NCBI RefSeq assembly: GCF_011634895.1 | Contig: NZ_SIRR01000025.1 | Location: forward strand, 211,802 to 275,801 | Source of the DNA: Rheinheimera pleomorphica | GTDB taxonomy: Bacteria; Pseudomonadota; Gammaproteobacteria; Enterobacterales; Alteromonadaceae | Length of the DNA stretch: 64,000 nt | Direction of reading: 5' to 3' | Shown: piece after piece, positions 43,282 to 52,740 of the stretch | How the letters are laid out: every line of letters starts with the position of its first letter | Position numbering within the stretch: the first letter of the stretch is position 1 | Program-made: the position numbers and the translations under genes | Notes under the pieces: model-generated | Seen by the model: the letters and a program-made list of their open reading frames with translations, nothing else | Databases searched by the model: none | Told to the model about the DNA's origin: nothing

Positions 43282-45537
43282 ATGAATAGACAGACATTTA
43301 AAACCCGGGCACTGGCCGGCATGATAAGCATGCTGCTGGTATCCGGAGCCGCCTTTGCCAGTGATAAAACCATGACCAAGCCTGCCGGCGCTTCCGGCCA
43401 GGGCAGCGCTGCAATGGGCGCAGTGAGAAATAACCAGTTCTGGTGGCCACAGCAGCTGGATTTATCGCCCCTACGCGATCACGATGCACGCTCTAATCCT
43501 TATGGCGCTAACTTTAATTACGCTGATGCCTTTAGTAAGCTTAACCTGGACAAGGTAAAGCAAGATATCAACGCGCTGCTGACCGAATCACAGGACTGGT
43601 GGCCGGCGGACTTTGGCAACTATGGCCCGTTTTTTATCCGTATGACCTGGCACAGTGCCGGTACTTACCGCACCCTGGATGGCCGTGGCGGCGCCGGTGG
43701 CGGCCAGCAACGTTTTGACCCGCTCAACAGCTGGCCGGATAACGCCAGCCTGGACAAAGCCCGCCGCTTATTGTGGCCGGTGAAACAAAAATACGGTGAA
43801 GCCTTATCCTGGTCAGATTTAATGGTATTAGCCGGTAATGTTGCGTTGGAAAACATGGGCTTTAAAACCTATGGCTTTGCCGGTGGCCGCGCCGATGACT
43901 GGGAGCCGGATATGGTGTACTGGGGGCCAGAGGTGGAAATGCTGGCCAGCGATCGTGAAGACAAAGACGGCCAATTACAACGGCCGCTCGGTGCCACCCA
44001 TATGGGCTTAATTTACGTCAACCCGGAAGGCCCGAAAGGTGTACCGGATCCACTGGGCTCAGCGAAAAATATCCGTGTCGCCTTTGGCCGTATGGCAATG
44101 AATGACGAAGAAACCCTGGCACTTATCGCCGGTGGCCATACCTTTGGTAAAATGCACGGTGCGCATAAACCTGCTGATTGTTTAGGCGCAGAGCCAGGTG
44201 CTGCCGGCATTGAAGAGCAAGGCCTGGGCTGGAAAAACAACTGCGGTAAAGGCCACTCTGAGGATACCATTACCAGTGGTTTAGAAGGCGCCTGGACGCA
44301 AACCCCTACGCGCTGGACCTCCTTGTATTTAAGTAACCTGCTTAATTTTGACTGGAAACAAACTCGCAGCCCGGCTGGCGCTATTCAATGGATCCCAACG
44401 GATGAATCACTGCATAAAATCGTGCCGGATGCCCACGTTAAAGGCAAGTTTAACCCGCCGGTGATGACCACCGCCGATTTAGCGCTTAAATTTGATCCAC
44501 AATATCGCAAAATTGCTGAGCGCTTTCTGGCAAACCCGGAGGAATACCGCCTGGCCTTTGCCAAAGCCTGGTACAAACTAACCCACCGCGATATGGGGCC
44601 ACCACGTAACTTCCTGGGTAAAGAAGTGCCTGAAGATGTGCTGATTTGGCAGGATCCTATCGATCAGAAAACCCAATCAACCATCAACGACAAAGATGTC
44701 AAGTCGCTAAAAGCCAGCATCTTAAAAACCGGCTTAAGCGTACCTGAGTTGGTACGGGTAGCCTGGGGCTCTGCCGCCAGCTATCGTCAGTCTGATATGC
44801 GCGGTGGCGCTAACGGCGGGCGCATAGCGCTGGCACCGCAAAAAGACTGGGCAGTAAATAACCCGGCTGAAACCGCAAAAGTATTAGCGGCGCTTGGCAA
44901 AGTGCAAGCTGACTTTAATAAAGGCAAACGTAAAGTATCGCTGGCTGACATGATAGTGCTGGGCGGTGCTGCCGCTATTGAAAAAGCCGCTAAAGACGCC
45001 GGTTATAACATCACAGTACCGTTTAAGCCAGGCCGCGGTGATGCCAGCCAGGAGATGACTGACGTTAATTCATTCAGCTTACTGGAGCTCACTGCAGACG
45101 GCTTCAGAAACTACTTTGATGTCGCAGCCAGCTATAAGTCACCAACCGAAATGCTGGTAGATAAAGCCGATCAGCTTAATCTTACGGTACCGGAGATGAC
45201 AGTGCTGGTGGGTGGCCTGCGGGCACTGGATGCCAACTATCAGGGCGCAAAACACGGCGTCTTCACCAACAAGCCAGGTACGCTGAACAACGACTTCTTC
45301 GTTAATCTGCTGGATATGTCCACGGTATGGAAAAAGTCGGCTACCGAAGGCGTGTATGAAGGTTTTGACCGTAAAACCGGCAGCAAAAAGTGGAGCGCCA
45401 CTTCTGTTGATCTGATTTTCGGCTCAAACTCAGAACTGCGCGCCGTGGCAGAAGTGTATGCCTTTGATACGTCAAAGCAAAAGTTTGTTGATGACTTTGT
45501 CAAAGCCTGGACTAAGGTAATGAACCTGGACCGTTAA
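43282..45537 (+). CDS. katG: Secreted catalase-peroxidase
   Basis: 751 residues. The N-terminus [27 protein letters not shown] is a signal peptide, so this is a periplasmic KatG (as E. coli KatP), not the cytoplasmic form. Active site: distal Arg120, Trp123, His124 ([12 protein letters not shown]); proximal His286 (AGGHTFGK); the Trp123-Tyr245-Met271 cross-link needed for catalase activity is complete ([16 protein letters not shown]). The C-terminal duplicated domain lacks haem as usual. It detoxifies H2O2. Followed by a terminator; upstream 43105-43123 has two ATCGAT palindromes 7 nt apart. Confidence 0.95.
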   Translation: MNRQTFKTRALAGMISMLLVSGAAFASDKTMTKPAGASGQGSAAMGAVRNNQFWWPQQLDLSPLRDHDARSNPYGANFNYADAFSKLNLDKVKQDINALLTESQDWWPADFGNYGPFFIRMTWHSAGTYRTLDGRGGAGGGQQRFDPLNSWPDNASLDKARRLLWPVKQKYGEALSWSDLMVLAGNVALENMGFKTYGFAGGRADDWEPDMVYWGPEVEMLASDREDKDGQLQRPLGATHMGLIYVNPEGPKGVPDPLGSAKNIRVAFGRMAMNDEETLALIAGGHTFGKMHGAHKPADCLGAEPGAAGIEEQGLGWKNNCGKGHSEDTITSGLEGAWTQTPTRWTSLYLSNLLNFDWKQTRSPAGAIQWIPTDESLHKIVPDAHVKGKFNPPVMTTADLALKFDPQYRKIAERFLANPEEYRLAFAKAWYKLTHRDMGPPRNFLGKEVPEDVLIWQDPIDQKTQSTINDKDVKSLKASILKTGLSVPELVRVAWGSAASYRQSDMRGGANGGRIALAPQKDWAVNNPAETAKVLAALGKVQADFNKGKRKVSLADMIVLGGAAAIEKAAKDAGYNITVPFKPGRGDASQEMTDVNSFSLLELTADGFRNYFDVAASYKSPTEMLVDKADQLNLTVPEMTVLVGGLRALDANYQGAKHGVFTNKPGTLNNDFFVNLLDMSTVWKKSATEGVYEGFDRKTGSKKWSATSVDLIFGSNSELRAVAEVYAFDTSKQKFVDDFVKAWTKVMNLDR

Positions 45538-45556
45538 CACCGGCCCGGTAACCCAC

Positions 45557-45591
45557 AGCGCTGCAGCCTTAACAGGTGCAGCGCTTTTTTA
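45557..45591 (+). terminator. Intrinsic terminator of katG
   Basis: AGCGCTGCA and TGCAGCGCT pair perfectly around an 11-nt loop and are followed by TTTTTTAT, 20 nt after the katG stop. Confidence 0.9.
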
Positions 45592-45610
45592 TACTTATGC
45601 GGTGTGTTCG

Positions 45611-46117
45611 CTACAGCGCGGCTTGCATATAACGCGCTTGCTCGCCCCGATAACTGTCCAGCGCTTGCTCTGCGCTGTCGGCCAGCGTGGTGACCAGGTG
45701 AAAACCGTGGCGCTGCCAATACGGCACCGAGCCCTGCACCGCCACCAGCGCCAGTTTTGTCAGGCCCAGGCTTAACGCATGCTGCTTTGCTATTGCCAGT
45801 AAGCCACTTGCCAGCCCCAGGCTACGGGCACCAGGGCTTACCGCCATATCATGCAGATAAAGCAGTTCGGGCGTGTTACTTACCTTAAAAGCCGACGCCA
45901 ACGGCGTAATATGGCCATTAATTGACGGATAGCTGAATAAATAGGCTAAAAGCTGGCCCTTAGCATCTTCAGCCAGCCAGCAACTGTCGGCAGCTGCGGC
46001 CAGACGCTGCTGTAACAAGGCCGGGCTTTCATACAAGGCGTCGCTGTAGCAGCTATCCTGCAGCGCCACCACTGCCGGTATATCTTCCGGCTTAATTAAC
46101 CGTATGCTCGTTGTCAT
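45611..46117 (-). CDS. GNAT N-acetyltransferase
   Basis: 168 residues. The GNAT core includes YLHDMAVSPGARSLGLASGLLAIAKQHAL (motif A; the pyrophosphate loop ARSLGLA is a weak match to Q/RxxGxG/A) and GLTKLALVAVQGSVPYWQRHGFHLV. The beginning TTSIRLIKPEDIPAVVALQ is typical. Substrate unknown. It lies 15 nt downstream of the cupin gene on the same strand, probably one transcript. Convergent with katG. Confidence 0.85.
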   Translation of the reverse strand: MTTSIRLIKPEDIPAVVALQDSCYSDALYESPALLQQRLAAAADSCWLAEDAKGQLLAYLFSYPSINGHITPLASAFKVSNTPELLYLHDMAVSPGARSLGLASGLLAIAKQHALSLGLTKLALVAVQGSVPYWQRHGFHLVTTLADSAEQALDSYRGEQARYMQAAL

Positions 46118-46132
46118 AAACTACAACACCCA

Positions 46133-46444
46133 TCAAACACTGCCGGCCGTTTCGACCACTAAAATTCGCGCTTCACCTACCGGGTGGGCGACATGCTCGC
46201 AGCCAATACCAGCATAAAAAATATCGCCGGCCTCTAAACGGCTAACCTGCTCGGTGCCGGCGTCGCGATAATGCATATCCACTATGCCATCCAGTACAAC
46301 AAACACTTCTTCGCAATCATTGATATGCCATTTATACGGTTTATCAGTCCAGTGCAGCCGGGTGGTTATACCATTCATACTGGCAATATCCAGTGCGCCC
46401 CAGGCGCGGCTGGCGGTGAAATCTTTACTGCGGATTATGTTCAT
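46133..46444 (-). CDS. Small cupin-fold protein
   Basis: 103 residues, single cupin. Metal motif 1 is degenerate: YKWHINDCEEVFVVLDGIVDMHY (H, EE), motif 2 GDIFYAGIGCEHVAHPVGEARILVVE (H). Could bind a metal or small ligand. Begins MNIIRSKDFTASRAWGALD. The first 12 codons occur again, truncated, 160 bp upstream. Operon with the GNAT gene. Confidence 0.82.
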   Translation of the reverse strand: MNIIRSKDFTASRAWGALDIASMNGITTRLHWTDKPYKWHINDCEEVFVVLDGIVDMHYRDAGTEQVSRLEAGDIFYAGIGCEHVAHPVGEARILVVETAGSV

Positions 46445-46559
46445 TGCTTACCTTTATCTGTGCTGATAAACACGTCTTATCAGTCTGTTACTGCGCAACT
46501 GTCATTGCCTTATCCTCAGCCAGAGGATAAACAACTAACGCCGGAAAATAAACCCTGCT

Positions 46560-46610
46560 TTAACACTGTTTGGCTTTGTTAGCGGTAAAGTCTTTACTGC
46601 GGATTATTCT
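46560..46610 (-). pseudogene. Truncated duplicate of the cupin gene start
   Basis: TCTTTACTGCGGATTAT occurs at 46422-46438 (start of the cupin gene) and again at 46591-46607. On the minus strand the second copy reads IIRSKDFTAN then KAKQC and a stop, against IIRSKDFTAS in the intact gene. It is therefore a fragment of a paralogous or duplicated cupin gene; nothing else of it remains in 46445-46703. Confidence 0.6.
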
Positions 46611-46703
46611 TACTTTTTTCCCCTTTAAACTACCTAATAAAAACGACTAAGGCCGCATTGAAACAACACTTTATGTTGGTTTCACCGTCTGGGCTTTATA
46701 TAA

Positions 46704-47183
46704 TTAGAATATACTAATGAGCCAACGATATATATCTATCACAAGCCTTAGGGTAAAAGCCGTTGGTAAAATAATAAAGAGCAAAAATTGGCTATGAACC
46801 ATGTAAATAACTGCGCCGTCACCCTGTGCATTTTTCGCCTCAACACAAATCAGCAAAATATATAGCAGAATAAAAAGTAAACCGGGTAGCCAGAAACTCG
46901 GCCCCACTGCCGCCAGCGGCAGCAGAATAACGGGTAATATTAAGTTTACGATTAACAACAGATGAAGAGGAAGCTCCATTAGATTGGTATGAAAACGTCT
47001 GCAAAAACGAAAAAGCGGACCTATTAATGCTGCATAAATACCAATATAAAGCAGCATGGCAACAACTAAAAACCAGCCCCAATTGTTCGCTTTCAACTCC
47101 TTCAGGTGCAACACTGATAATTCAAGTAGTTCAAAAACCTGAGCAAACTCCCCTGTCATTGCAATCAATAAATCAGCCGTCAA
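46704..47183 (-). CDS. Four-helix membrane protein of the lipase-like operon
   Basis: 159 residues from TTG 47183, preceded by AGGGA and overlapping the upstream stop by 11 nt; ATG 47159 is an alternative. Helices at about 36-55, 72-95, 97-115 and 130-155 (GWFLVVAMLLYIGIYAALIGPL, ELPLHLLLIVNLILPVILLPLAAVG, WLPGLLFILLYILLICVEA, FLLFIILPTAFTLRLVIDIYRWLI). No family recognised. A membrane protein translated with a lipase-like protein could be an immunity or secretion partner; this is inference. Confidence 0.6.
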   Translation of the reverse strand: MTADLLIAMTGEFAQVFELLELSVLHLKELKANNWGWFLVVAMLLYIGIYAALIGPLFRFCRRFHTNLMELPLHLLLIVNLILPVILLPLAAVGPSFWLPGLLFILLYILLICVEAKNAQGDGAVIYMVHSQFLLFIILPTAFTLRLVIDIYRWLISIF

Positions 47184-47985
47184 TCGTTATTCCCTTGTTA
47201 TCACCCAGTCGATCGGCTAAATGCAGTTGCATACTTTGCATTATTTTCTGCTCGGCTTTACGAGCATCGGCTTCCCAGTACTGCGGAAAACCAAGTTGAT
47301 CCAGGTAAGCAAAGCTTATCTCCAGATAATGCAGGTGGGTTAGCGGGTAGCAATAATATCTCTCGGGTAGTTTTAACGGACTGCGCCGATGTAAATACAA
47401 TAGCCAATGCTGCCGCTCAATTTCTGTAATTTCAAAATGTTCTGGCATTGGCATACCATCTCTCGCCATTATCTCGTCTAATTCTTCCTCTGTGCGATCA
47501 CGCATGAGCTGCGGAGGAGAACGCAGCCTATCCCGCTTGCGGGTATTCCAGCCTCGGCCCGGACCAGCATCCGAATCATACTCTGGCGCGTTATAGTAAT
47601 CATCGTATTCCCAGCCGATATAGCGACCCAATAGTTCCAGATTGTGCCGCTCTATAGTCTGATCCGGCGCAACGGATTTTAGCTTAATGCTTAATTCCAG
47701 GTACGCCAACGGTTGGCCACCGGTTTTAAGAAAAGGTCCGCCATACCAGTAGCTTTGCACATGCAGCAGCAAATAAGGCAACGCCCTTTCTTGCCATTTG
47801 CTTTGTGCCAATAATTCAGGTGACAGGTACGGTGCTTGTTCAGGCCAGCGGTTTGGGTTGACCACTGGCACACAAAATTCCAGTACATCCTGCTCCAGCT
47901 CTAATCGGTGCGGAATAAATTTAAGCGTATTAGGTCCACCTTTAAAGCCACGGCCTATCATTCGGTTTACGATATTCAGGCTCAT
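47173..47985 (-). CDS. Uncharacterised soluble protein of the lipase-like operon
   Basis: 270 residues, no signal peptide or membrane helix. Rich in Tyr, Trp, Pro and charged residues (LLGRYIGWEYDDYYNAPEYDSDAG, WNTRKRDRLRSPPQLMRDRTEEELDEIMARDG, YYCYPLTHLHYLEISFAYLDQLGFPQYWEAD). No family recognised. Its ATG is one base after the stop of the 413-residue gene and its end overlaps the membrane gene, so translation of the three is coupled. Confidence 0.6.
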   Translation of the reverse strand: MSLNIVNRMIGRGFKGGPNTLKFIPHRLELEQDVLEFCVPVVNPNRWPEQAPYLSPELLAQSKWQERALPYLLLHVQSYWYGGPFLKTGGQPLAYLELSIKLKSVAPDQTIERHNLELLGRYIGWEYDDYYNAPEYDSDAGPGRGWNTRKRDRLRSPPQLMRDRTEEELDEIMARDGMPMPEHFEITEIERQHWLLYLHRRSPLKLPERYYCYPLTHLHYLEISFAYLDQLGFPQYWEADARKAEQKIMQSMQLHLADRLGDNKGITIDG

Positions 47986-47986
47986 T

Positions 47987-49228
47987 TTATCGCCCTGTGA
48001 TTCGGTTAATTAGCTGTTTGCCGCTGCGTTTAACCTTAGCCAACCGCAAGTTGTACACTTGCCTTACCATAGCAGCCTTTAAAGGCCGACCGGCACTTTG
48101 CAACTGTTGCTGATAACTACGTAACCCCAAATAAGGCAATGTATGCGGGCTGGTTAACGGCGTACCGCCAATAACAGAGCACAACATACTAATACTACGC
48201 AATAAGCCACTGGGGCTTAAATCATTAGCACCGGCCACATTGGGCACAAAATCGAACGGATTAGCGCGGTTTTTTATTATCTTTACGCCCACTGCCTGGG
48301 CAGCGTCGCGCAATTTAACCATATTGGCACCAGCAGCATGCACTACCACTTCGTGTTTATCCAGCACAATGCCCTGCGCCCGGCATTGCTGCAAAGCACG
48401 GGTAAAAATTATCGCCCCCTGGCTATGCACCAGCCACTGTGTGGTTTTACCCTGCGCCTGGCGCTGGCGTAGTGCACTGGCTAAATGCTGGGCATTATGG
48501 CTGGGAGCCGCATCGGGTCTTTTATCCCACCAGCATTCAACCAAATCCTGCAAAAAACCTTCCGTCGGGTTATGTACCAGAGTGTAGTCCGGCATAGCGG
48601 CCTTGGGGTAAGCCACATCTAAATGTGCGCCCATTAACCAGGCCGCTTTTTGTACCTCATTTAGCATACCATTTACCGCAGCATAGTCTGTGACTACTGT
48701 ACTTACCGGGACATCATCAAGTGCCCACGCTCCTTCCATCGCCGCTAACATCCCCGCTGCCTGAGCCTGTCTGTAAGGCATCGCGCCCATAGCCCGCTCT
48801 ACACGGTATAACATATTGCGCTCATTTTTAGGTGGTTGCTGCGGTCCTTTTAGTTGCATATCAAAATAAATTTCATGAATAACAATATGCTGCCCAGCCT
48901 CACGCTGGTAGCTAATTAAATAGTGATACTGCTGAAACGGATAACGGCTTTTTGTTAAGCGCCGCGTGGCATCTCGCCACCAGCCGACACTGCTTTGTGG
49001 CTGGCTATCCTGGCATAGCGCGGCAATCTCTTGCCATACTTTTTTAAAATCAAAATCGTTTAATACCTCCAGCATACCCAATGCCTGATCAGTAAAACTA
49101 AGCCGATGCAGCAATGTCTGAAGCCTGCCTTTACCTATACCGGCCTGCCCCAATCGTTGTTGTAAATCATCAAGTTGTGACAGTGGGCTGCGGCTCAATG
49201 CATGACGGGTAATTTCCTGATAACTCAT
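47987..49228 (-). CDS. Uncharacterised protein with lipase-like nucleophile elbow
   Basis: 413 residues. The N-terminal 110 residues are helical (ITRHALSRSPLSQLDDLQQRLGQAGIGKGRLQTLLHRL). The central segment reads YTLVHNPTEGFLQDLVECWWDKRP, then WLVHSQGAIIFTRALQQC (H-S-Q-G-A nucleophile elbow), VVVHAAGANMVKL, and NPFDFVPNVAGAND, the strand-elbow-strand order of an alpha/beta hydrolase with Asp from DFVPN. No signal peptide. First gene of a tight three-gene operon. No VgrG, Hcp or PAAR is adjacent, so a type VI effector role is only a possibility. Confidence 0.62.
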   Translation of the reverse strand: MSYQEITRHALSRSPLSQLDDLQQRLGQAGIGKGRLQTLLHRLSFTDQALGMLEVLNDFDFKKVWQEIAALCQDSQPQSSVGWWRDATRRLTKSRYPFQQYHYLISYQREAGQHIVIHEIYFDMQLKGPQQPPKNERNMLYRVERAMGAMPYRQAQAAGMLAAMEGAWALDDVPVSTVVTDYAAVNGMLNEVQKAAWLMGAHLDVAYPKAAMPDYTLVHNPTEGFLQDLVECWWDKRPDAAPSHNAQHLASALRQRQAQGKTTQWLVHSQGAIIFTRALQQCRAQGIVLDKHEVVVHAAGANMVKLRDAAQAVGVKIIKNRANPFDFVPNVAGANDLSPSGLLRSISMLCSVIGGTPLTSPHTLPYLGLRSYQQQLQSAGRPLKAAMVRQVYNLRLAKVKRSGKQLINRITGR

Positions 49229-49506
49229 AGTGCGCTCGTCCTTGAAGAAAGATACAGATTTTAACCATCACAAAACCACAATTCAAACATAAAAAAACAT
49301 TTCAATAACTATTTTGCATCATCACGTTTTTAACCTTACGTCATGCCAGCAGGTCGCGCCGCCGAAGTCGCCTGATAAATCTGATAAGAAACCCTGCTTT
49401 GCTGCAGTTTGGCCTTTTTTTCCCGCAGTCAACGTGCCAGTATCGACATAATCAAAGTGTTGAAATAATTAAGTACGGACAAACTTAACCCCTAGGAGGC
49501 CCTGCT

Positions 49507-49974
49507 ATGCGCGCTGTTTACGGTTTATTACTGCTTTTGATGCTGTCAGCTTGTGACAAGAATGAAGTCGGCGATGTATCACTGGGGGTATTTACCACTA
49601 AGGATATCAAGCTCGATGCCATTAACGATCCGGTCGTTACCGGCGTCACCTGTCATGTGTCCAGTATCGAGGCCAACCTGGACTTATCCGACCCGTCCGA
49701 CAGCTCTATCGCCTGCCGTCAGACCGGGCCTATCACGGCAGCGATGATTGCACAAATAGACAAAAGCAAAAACGGCGAGGTACTGTTTAGTAAATCAAAA
49801 AGCATCTTCTTTAAAAGCATGAAGATCCGCCGGATATTTGATGCAGAAAACCAAACCTTAATGTATCTGTCCTACGCCACCAAAGAAACCTCCGGCAGCT
49901 TTAAACACAGCTTATCTACGGTGCCGCTGTGGGGCACAAAGGCTTACAGTGCCGCTAACAGCCAGCAGAACTAA
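49507..49974 (+). CDS. creA: CreA family periplasmic protein
   Basis: 155 residues. The signal MRAVYGLLLLLMLSAC has a lipobox-like end (LSAC, Cys16), so it may be a lipoprotein; E. coli CreA has an ordinary signal peptide. The mature sequence tracks CreA: GVFTTKDIKLDAINDPVVTGVTCHVSSIEA, SSIACRQTGPI, VLFSKSKSIFFKSMKIRRIFDAENQTLMYLSYATKETSGSFKHSLSTVPL. Function of CreA is unknown. Strong Shine-Dalgarno (TAGGAGG). Confidence 0.88.
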   Translation: MRAVYGLLLLLMLSACDKNEVGDVSLGVFTTKDIKLDAINDPVVTGVTCHVSSIEANLDLSDPSDSSIACRQTGPITAAMIAQIDKSKNGEVLFSKSKSIFFKSMKIRRIFDAENQTLMYLSYATKETSGSFKHSLSTVPLWGTKAYSAANSQQN

Positions 49975-50064
49975 ACCGCGCGCAGCTATCAGCGCCAGAG
50001 TCATGTTTAAACCAGGTTTTCCTGCCAGTGAATTTTACGCTGGCCAGCCTGAGCGGGTTTAATT

Positions 50065-50610
50065 TCACCTTACACTTTTGCGGTACAACACGGCATCAAC
50101 ATCGCCCAGCGCATCGCGGTGTATAAAGCGTTTGATAAACTGCATACCCAATTTGCGCATTACGCCAATAGAACCGGCATTATCCGGCATGGCAATGGCG
50201 GACAAATACTGCACATTTTGATTACTTGCCAGCACCACATCAGCCACCGCTTTTGCGGCTTCACTGGCATACCCCTGGCCCCAGTACTCGCGCTTAAAGC
50301 GCCAGCCAATTTCAACATCATCGTTGCTCGGGGTTGCGCTGTTAAACCCCATCGGCCGTATTAATACCCAGCCTAAATAAGCATTGTCGACAGTGCGCCG
50401 CACCTGCCAGATGCCGAATCCGCGCTCTGCGTCGCGGTATAGCGCCATACGCGGCAACATCACTTCAACGATGGTTTGCATGCTGGTGAGCTTACCGCCA
50501 TTGATATAGCGCATTACCTCGGCGTCCTGATCTACTTCAAAAAATAACTGCGCATCCTGCTCTGACAATAAAGCGAAGTGCAACCGCTCAGTGGCGGGGA
50601 CTTGTAACAT
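50065..50610 (-). CDS. RimJ/RimL-type GNAT acetyltransferase
   Basis: 181 residues from ATG 50610. The family frame is clear: TERLHFALLSEQDAQLFFEVDQDAEVMRYI, GFGIWQVRRTVDNAYLGWVLIRPM, VEIGWRFKREYWGQGYASEAAKAVADVV (GQGYA, acetyl-CoA loop), NAGSIGVMRKLGMQFIKRF. Probably acetylates a protein N-terminus or small molecule. Single gene. Confidence 0.9.
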   Translation of the reverse strand: MLQVPATERLHFALLSEQDAQLFFEVDQDAEVMRYINGGKLTSMQTIVEVMLPRMALYRDAERGFGIWQVRRTVDNAYLGWVLIRPMGFNSATPSNDDVEIGWRFKREYWGQGYASEAAKAVADVVLASNQNVQYLSAIAMPDNAGSIGVMRKLGMQFIKRFIHRDALGDVDAVLYRKSVR

Positions 50611-50817
50611 AGGTATTACCCGGCTTATTTTGTTGGATGCCGGCAAGGGTACTACAACAAAACCTGTTTATACACTCACTGCGGTTTTCACAACAGGCTA
50701 CATCTAATGAAGGGATAACTTATCCTGCAATTCTGCAACTTGAGCCGATTAACAGAGAAGCATTCGATATTTTTATCGATCAATGTAAAAAAGAGCCTGG
50801 TCTTACAGGCCTTAATG

Positions 50818-51369
50818 TTAATCAGCTGCTTTGGGGGCACTAAAAGCCTTACTGTAAAAACCGGACGGGTCAAAACAACAGACCCGCCGTTTTCCTGCAG
50901 CCAGCATATTGCAGGCATCACTGACCCGCTTAGCACGGGTTTTCGCCTGCTTAGCCGAGGTGATCCAGTGGATCCAATCCAGCCGGGCGATGGTGGTAGT
51001 GTCATGCCAGACGGCACTGGCGTCAGCAGATGCGGCCAGCGCCTGCTGCAAATCAGCGGGTACTGCAGGTTCCGGCTCCTGATGCAGCGCCTGAATATCA
51101 AAGCTGGCCTCATCGCCAATTGCCGCGCTGGCCGCCTTAAGCAAGTTTTCACTTAAGGCTAACCAATGGCTAAGCTGGCCATCCGGCTCTAGCGTGGCCT
51201 GAAACGCCACACCATTAATATGGCCGCTGACAGAGGTTCTGCCGCGTCTGGGCAGCTTGTCACTGGCCGCCTTGGGTAGCACGACAAACGCCCGCAACTG
51301 CGGATCATCTGTTTGCGCCGCAGCAAACACGGTAGCGGCAAACGCAGAGTATGTATCACTTCGCTGCAT
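50818..51369 (-). CDS. YdeI/OmpD-associated family protein (DUF1905-like)
   Basis: 183 residues from ATG 51369 (GAGG upstream). An N-terminal DUF1905-like beta part (FVVLPKAASDKLPRRGRTSVSGHINGVAFQATLEPDGQLSHWLAL) and a C-terminal bacteriocin-protection-like helical part (WIHWITSAKQAKTRAKRVSDACNMLAAGKRRVCCFD). Cytoplasmic, function unproven. It begins 19 nt after the VOC gene stop; likely co-transcribed. Confidence 0.83.
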   Translation of the reverse strand: MQRSDTYSAFAATVFAAAQTDDPQLRAFVVLPKAASDKLPRRGRTSVSGHINGVAFQATLEPDGQLSHWLALSENLLKAASAAIGDEASFDIQALHQEPEPAVPADLQQALAASADASAVWHDTTTIARLDWIHWITSAKQAKTRAKRVSDACNMLAAGKRRVCCFDPSGFYSKAFSAPKAAD

Positions 51370-51388
51370 TACACATAAGCCTCGCTGT

Positions 51389-51853
51389 TTATCCGCCAAA
51401 CAGCTGTGCCGCCCGTTTAGCCATCTCTTGTTCGCTGACATCTTCAATATGGGTTGAGATCATCCAGCGATGGCCAAAGGGGTCTTGCAAACAACCACTG
51501 CGATCGCCCCAGAACTGGTCGGCAACCGGCATAGTCAGGCTGGCACCGGCACTGGCGGCCCGGGCTACAAAGGCATCAACATCCGGCACGTAAATCAGCA
51601 GGGTTACCGGGCTGTCGCCAAGCATATCCGGGCTTTTATTGCACCAGGCATCGCTTTGCTCACTCAGCATAAAGATTGCATTACCAATCTTCATCTCGGC
51701 GTGCATGACCGCACCGTCTGGCATCTGCATACACATCAGGGTCTCAGCGTCAAAGGCATTCTGATAAAAATCCAGTGCCGCAGCAGCATTTTTAATCACC
51801 AGATAAGGCAGTACTGCACTGTAACCTGGAGGAATAGGCTGAACTTTAGACAT
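51389..51853 (-). CDS. VOC-family (PhnB/glyoxalase-like) protein
   Basis: 154 residues. One VOC unit: GYSAVLPYLVIKNAAAALDFYQNAFDAETLMCMQMPDGAVMHAEMKIGNAIFMLSEQ, then LLIYVPDVDAFVARAASAGASLTMPVADQFWGDRSGCLQDPFGHRWMISTHIEDV. This is the PhnB-like subgroup, usually of unknown substrate. First gene of the pair with the YdeI-like gene. Confidence 0.9.
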   Translation of the reverse strand: MSKVQPIPPGYSAVLPYLVIKNAAAALDFYQNAFDAETLMCMQMPDGAVMHAEMKIGNAIFMLSEQSDAWCNKSPDMLGDSPVTLLIYVPDVDAFVARAASAGASLTMPVADQFWGDRSGCLQDPFGHRWMISTHIEDVSEQEMAKRAAQLFGG

Positions 51854-51928
51854 AGTCGTCTCCTTACTGTAGTTAATATGAGGTTAACAACGGCTTTAGT
51901 ATAGCTGCCAGTTAGTACAGTAAAAGAA

Positions 51929-51960
51929 AAAAGCGCCCACTGTTGCCAGCAGACGCTTTT
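51929..51960 (-). terminator. Intrinsic terminator between ycaC-like and VOC genes
   Basis: AAAAGCG (51929-51935) and CGCTTTT (51954-51960) pair around an 18-nt loop with flanking A-run to the left (T-run on the minus strand). It follows the YcaC-like stop by 20 nt on the minus strand. Confidence 0.75.
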
Positions 51961-51979
51961 GTTCAGCCAGGCTCAAATT

Positions 51980-52606
51980 TTATTTACCGGCTGTTAGCGT
52001 AACATAGCTGTTGATCAGATTCCGGTAATCCGGAATATGGTTAGAAAACAACTGGCCTAAGCCATCAATGTCGTTGCGCCAGTCGCGGTGCAGCTCACAG
52101 GCCACGCCAAACCAGGTAATAAGCTGGGCACCGGCGGCAGACATCCGATCCCAGGCCGAATCCCGCGTCAGCTCGTTAAAAGTACCCGAGGCGTCGGTTA
52201 CCACAAACACATCAAAGCCTTCCGCCAGCGCCGACAGCGTTGGAAAGGCCACACAGACTTCTGTCACCACACCGGCGATGATCAGCTGCTTTTTACCGGT
52301 GGCTTTTACGGCGTTGACAAAGTCGTCGTTATCCCAGGCATTAATTTGCCCTGGCCGGGCAATAAAAGGCGCCTCCGGGAAAGTCTGTTTTAACTCAGGC
52401 ACCAGCGGCCCATTGGGGCCCTGCTCAAAGCTGGTGGTTAAAATGGTAGGCAAATTAAAATACTTGGCCAGATCAGCCAGTGCCAGTACATTGTTTTTAA
52501 AGCGGTCAGGGTCAATATCCCGCACCAGCGACAATAAACCGGTTTGATGATCAACCAGCAGCACAGCGGCATTATTTTTATCCAGTCTTACATAAGGCTT
52601 AGTCAT
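51980..52606 (-). CDS. ycaC: Isochorismatase-family hydrolase, YcaC type
   Basis: 208 residues from ATG 52606 (AGGAG upstream), the same length as E. coli YcaC. Catalytic triad of the cysteine-hydrolase fold: Asp in LLVDHQTGLL, Lys in NAVKATGKKQLIIAG, Cys in GVVTEVCVAFPTLSALAEG. Substrate is unknown. Divergent from a LysR gene that probably controls it (shared region 52607-52740). Confidence 0.9.
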   Translation of the reverse strand: MTKPYVRLDKNNAAVLLVDHQTGLLSLVRDIDPDRFKNNVLALADLAKYFNLPTILTTSFEQGPNGPLVPELKQTFPEAPFIARPGQINAWDNDDFVNAVKATGKKQLIIAGVVTEVCVAFPTLSALAEGFDVFVVTDASGTFNELTRDSAWDRMSAAGAQLITWFGVACELHRDWRNDIDGLGQLFSNHIPDYRNLINSYVTLTAGK

Positions 52607-52740
52607 CTGTATTACTCCTGTGTTAGGCAAAAAGGTTAGCTGTTGCTAGCCGTACTACAAGCTTAAAACCAATGCTAAATCACGGGTAGACTGCTAAATT
52701 ATGACGCATCGTTCTAAAAACAGAACAGTGGAGTACCAAA

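Noticed and set aside
47987..49228. Type VI secretion lipase effector (Tle) call
   Set aside because: Only the nucleophile elbow suggests a lipase; no VgrG, PAAR, Hcp or adaptor gene is adjacent, so it was left as unassigned.
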